Below, one piece after another: positions 5,538 to 6,829 of a stretch of DNA of 6,829 bases. Under the pieces are notes generated by a model. That model searched no databases. It worked only from the letters and a program-made list of their open reading frames with translations, and was not told the origin of the DNA. A program made the position numbers and the translations under genes. This DNA is from Bryobacterales bacterium (GTDB lineage: Bacteria > Acidobacteriota > Terriglobia > Bryobacterales > Bryobacteraceae): assembly GCA_003132865.1 (NCBI GenBank), contig PKYZ01000490.1, forward strand, positions 1,797 through 8,625. Direction: 5' to 3'. Positions within the stretch are counted from its first letter, which is position 1, and every line of letters starts with the position of its first letter.

Positions 5538-6197
5538 TCACCCGGCCAAAGAAGCGTGATGCCGCACATCGACACCCCGCAGGTAAAAGAGCACATCCTC
5601 GCCGATGTTGGTAGCGTGGTCGGCGATCCGCTCCAGGTGGCGCACTACGAAGAGCAGGTGGACAGCCGACGGTAACGACGACGTATCGCTCTGCATGAAG
5701 GCGATCAGGTCGCTGTAAAGCCCGTCCCGCAACCGATCTACGGCGTCATCCGAAAGCAGGACGCGCTGCGCTAACTCGGCATCCTGACGCGTCAGCGCAT
5801 CCAGGCTGTCGTGCACCATGGCCTCCGCCAGTTGGGCGAGGCGCGGGATGTCCAAAACCGGCAGCGGTGGTTGCTGCATCAAAGAGAGCGCCCGCTCGGC
5901 GATATGTGCGGCCAGGTCGCCCATACGTTCCAGGTCGTTATTGATTTTGATGGTTGCGGCCAGGAAGCGCATGTCTCGCGCCATGGGCTGGTGTAGCGCC
6001 ATCAGACGCACGGCGAAATCGTCGATCTCGATCTCCAAGGCGTCGACATGGGACTCGCTTGCCAGCACCTGGCGCGCGCGCGCCTCGTCCCTATCGACCA
6101 GCGCGCCGATGCTGTTGTGGAGGGCCGATTCTACCTGCCCACCCATTTCCAGCAGCCGGGTCTGCAGATCCTCGAGTTGCCGATCGAAGCGGCGCAA
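5538..6197 (-). CDS. Phosphate signalling complex protein PhoU
   Basis: This 219-residue protein is a full-length PhoU, the cytoplasmic regulator linking the PstSCAB phosphate transporter to the PhoR/PhoB (or equivalent) two-component system. It shows the twofold repeat of three-helix bundles. The first bundle carries FDRQLEDLQ (4-12) and the metal-binding signature NNDLERMGDLAAHIAE (86-101). The second carries HLERIADHATNIGED (187-201). Length and both motifs are normal. The start is called as TTG 6197, preceded by GAGG (6206-6203) at 5 nt; no in-frame ATG or GTG lies between it and the upstream stop at 6266-6264, and ATG at codon 18 would cut into the first helix. pst genes are not visible; the next gene upstream on the same strand is an unrelated lipid-transport ATPase about 400 nt away, so phoU is probably transcribed separately. 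Confidence 0.95.
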   Translation of the reverse strand: MRRFDRQLEDLQTRLLEMGGQVESALHNSIGALVDRDEARARQVLASESHVDALEIEIDDFAVRLMALHQPMARDMRFLAATIKINNDLERMGDLAAHIAERALSLMQQPPLPVLDIPRLAQLAEAMVHDSLDALTRQDAELAQRVLLSDDAVDRLRDGLYSDLIAFMQSDTSSLPSAVHLLFVVRHLERIADHATNIGEDVLFYLRGVDVRHHASLAG

Positions 6198-6206
6198 AAT
6201 ATCCTC

Positions 6207-6230
6207 GTAACGAAACTGTAACAGAGTTAC
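6207..6230 (-). promoter_or_regulatory. Pho-box-like direct repeat overlapping a palindrome before phoU
   Basis: On the minus strand, CTGTTAC (6224-6218), spacer AGTT and TCGTTAC (6213-6207) form two 7-mers with the 11-nt period of a Pho box. The 18-mer agrees with my recollection of the E. coli consensus at 11 positions. It overlaps a 13-bp palindrome GTAAC-AGA-GTTAC (6218-6230). The site ends next to the Shine-Dalgarno sequence, so it is close for an activator site unless the mRNA is leaderless; a repressor site is also possible. Confidence 0.3.
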
Positions 6231-6593
6231 GGGCTGCGCGCTTGCAGGCGACGGAAAGCAATTTCATCGAATCACGTGCCCGTGCCTGCCCGGATCTTCT
6301 TGAAAACATGCTGCAACTGCCAACTCATCGGCCAAGACTGCCGAACCCTCGTGGTACTCTGTGTTGTCGGTAGCCGTTTACCGTTCGGCGATCGGTGGAT
6401 CTGCTCCAACACCACACACAACGCGACAGAATGCAGCCTGATGTAACAGGAAATCGAAAAGAACGGCATTCCGTCCGGACGTAGCCGGGTCCTGCCTGAC
6501 GCGGGCACCTCAACCTATAAGCCTTTAGATCCAATAACTTGGGCTTTGATTGTCCAAAACGCCGTCCGCCCGGACCTCAAAACCAAGCCGCCC
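6231..6593. other. Intergenic region between the ABC ATPase and phoU
   Basis: No gene is supportable; the short frames present lack family features. A perfect 10-bp palindrome CGTCCGGACG lies at 6472-6481. GTCCG/CGGAC with almost no loop lies at about 6564-6575, roughly 20-30 nt past the ABC gene's stop, and could act as a weak terminator for it. A second CTGTTAC motif occurs on the minus strand at about 6445-6451. The phoU promoter should lie in this stretch, but I cannot place it. Confidence 0.4.
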
Positions 6594-6829
6594 CTACGCC
6601 ACCCGGTCCATCTCCAAAAACTCCCGCACGTGCGGATGATCCGACTTCGCCAGATCCGCGGGCGGACCAAAGAAGATCACCTTGCCTTCAAACAGAAACA
6701 CCACCTGGTCGGCGACTTTGTACATCAGGTCCAGGTCGTGCGTCACCACGATCGAAGTCAGCCCGAGGTTTTTCTTTAGCCGCAGCATCAGGTCGCTGAG
6801 GTGGTCGGACATGATGGGGTCCACCATGG
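6594..6829 (-). CDS. ABC transporter ATP-binding protein, MlaF-like (C-terminal part)
   Basis: The gene enters from the right edge; only its last 77-78 codons are visible, so the true start lies outside and the ATG at 6827 is internal. What is seen is the end of an ABC ATPase: D-loop VDPIM (residues 2-6 of the visible part), strand SIVVTHD (25-31) with the switch histidine, then MYKVADQVVFLFEGKVIFFGPP and a tail HPHVREFLEM. The tail (D/H-P-x-V-x-x-F-L) and the DPI-M pattern fit MlaF/Ttg2A, the cytoplasmic ATPase of the Mla system that moves phospholipids between outer and inner membranes with MlaE, MlaD and MlaB. Walker A, Q-loop and signature motif would lie outside the window. Another ABC importer ATPase of the Mce/Mla type is the main alternative. 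The stop is TAG at 6596-6594. Confidence 0.8.
   Translation of the reverse strand, partial: MVDPIMSDHLSDLMLRLKKNLGLTSIVVTHDLDLMYKVADQVVFLFEGKVIFFGPPADLAKSDHPHVREFLEMDRVA

Noticed and set aside
5295..5675. Plus-strand frame starting in the other arm of the 5276-5302 palindrome
   Set aside because: Its MTR start only reflects the palindrome; the rest has no family signature and runs into the antisense of phoU.

Overview
The window is GC-rich bacterial chromosome. A membrane Ser/Thr kinase fused to periplasmic TPRs, an IS-associated tyrosine recombinase remnant, PhoU and an Mla-type ABC ATPase suggest a soil Acidobacteriota (Solibacter/Bryobacter-like) or similar GC-rich environmental bacterium. 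This is inferred from gene families and style; no rRNA or other taxonomic marker is present.

Layout. Positions 1-510 hold no convincing gene. Positions 511-2958 (+) encode a PknB-type kinase with one membrane span and a TPR array. After a 97-nt gap with inverted repeats, positions 3056-4328 (+) hold three tightly coupled genes: a 51-residue Lys/Gly/Ser-rich peptide, a papain-like (AvrRpt2/C70-type) cysteine peptidase and a 187-residue protein I do not recognise. Their junctions are GTGA (4-nt overlap) and TGATG (1-nt overlap), so they are probably translated together. The cassette sits just downstream of a signalling kinase and is the best candidate here for an undescribed system.

Positions 4338-4809 encode no recognisable protein, but read as + strand RNA they fold into a chain of long helices. 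The wobble pairs in these helices are G-U on the + strand only. This looks like a large structured RNA, perhaps the 5' (domain I) part of a group II intron or an undescribed ncRNA. Positions 4809-5440 are mobile-element debris: the N-terminal remnant of a tyrosine recombinase on the minus strand, flanked by an almost perfect inverted repeat, with a third repeat copy further right. The remnant's start codon and Shine-Dalgarno sequence lie inside a perfect 11-bp palindrome.

The right end returns to ordinary chromosomal genes on the minus strand: phoU (5538-6197), a 396-nt intergenic region, and the C-terminal part of an MlaF-like ABC ATPase that runs off the window edge (6594-6829).
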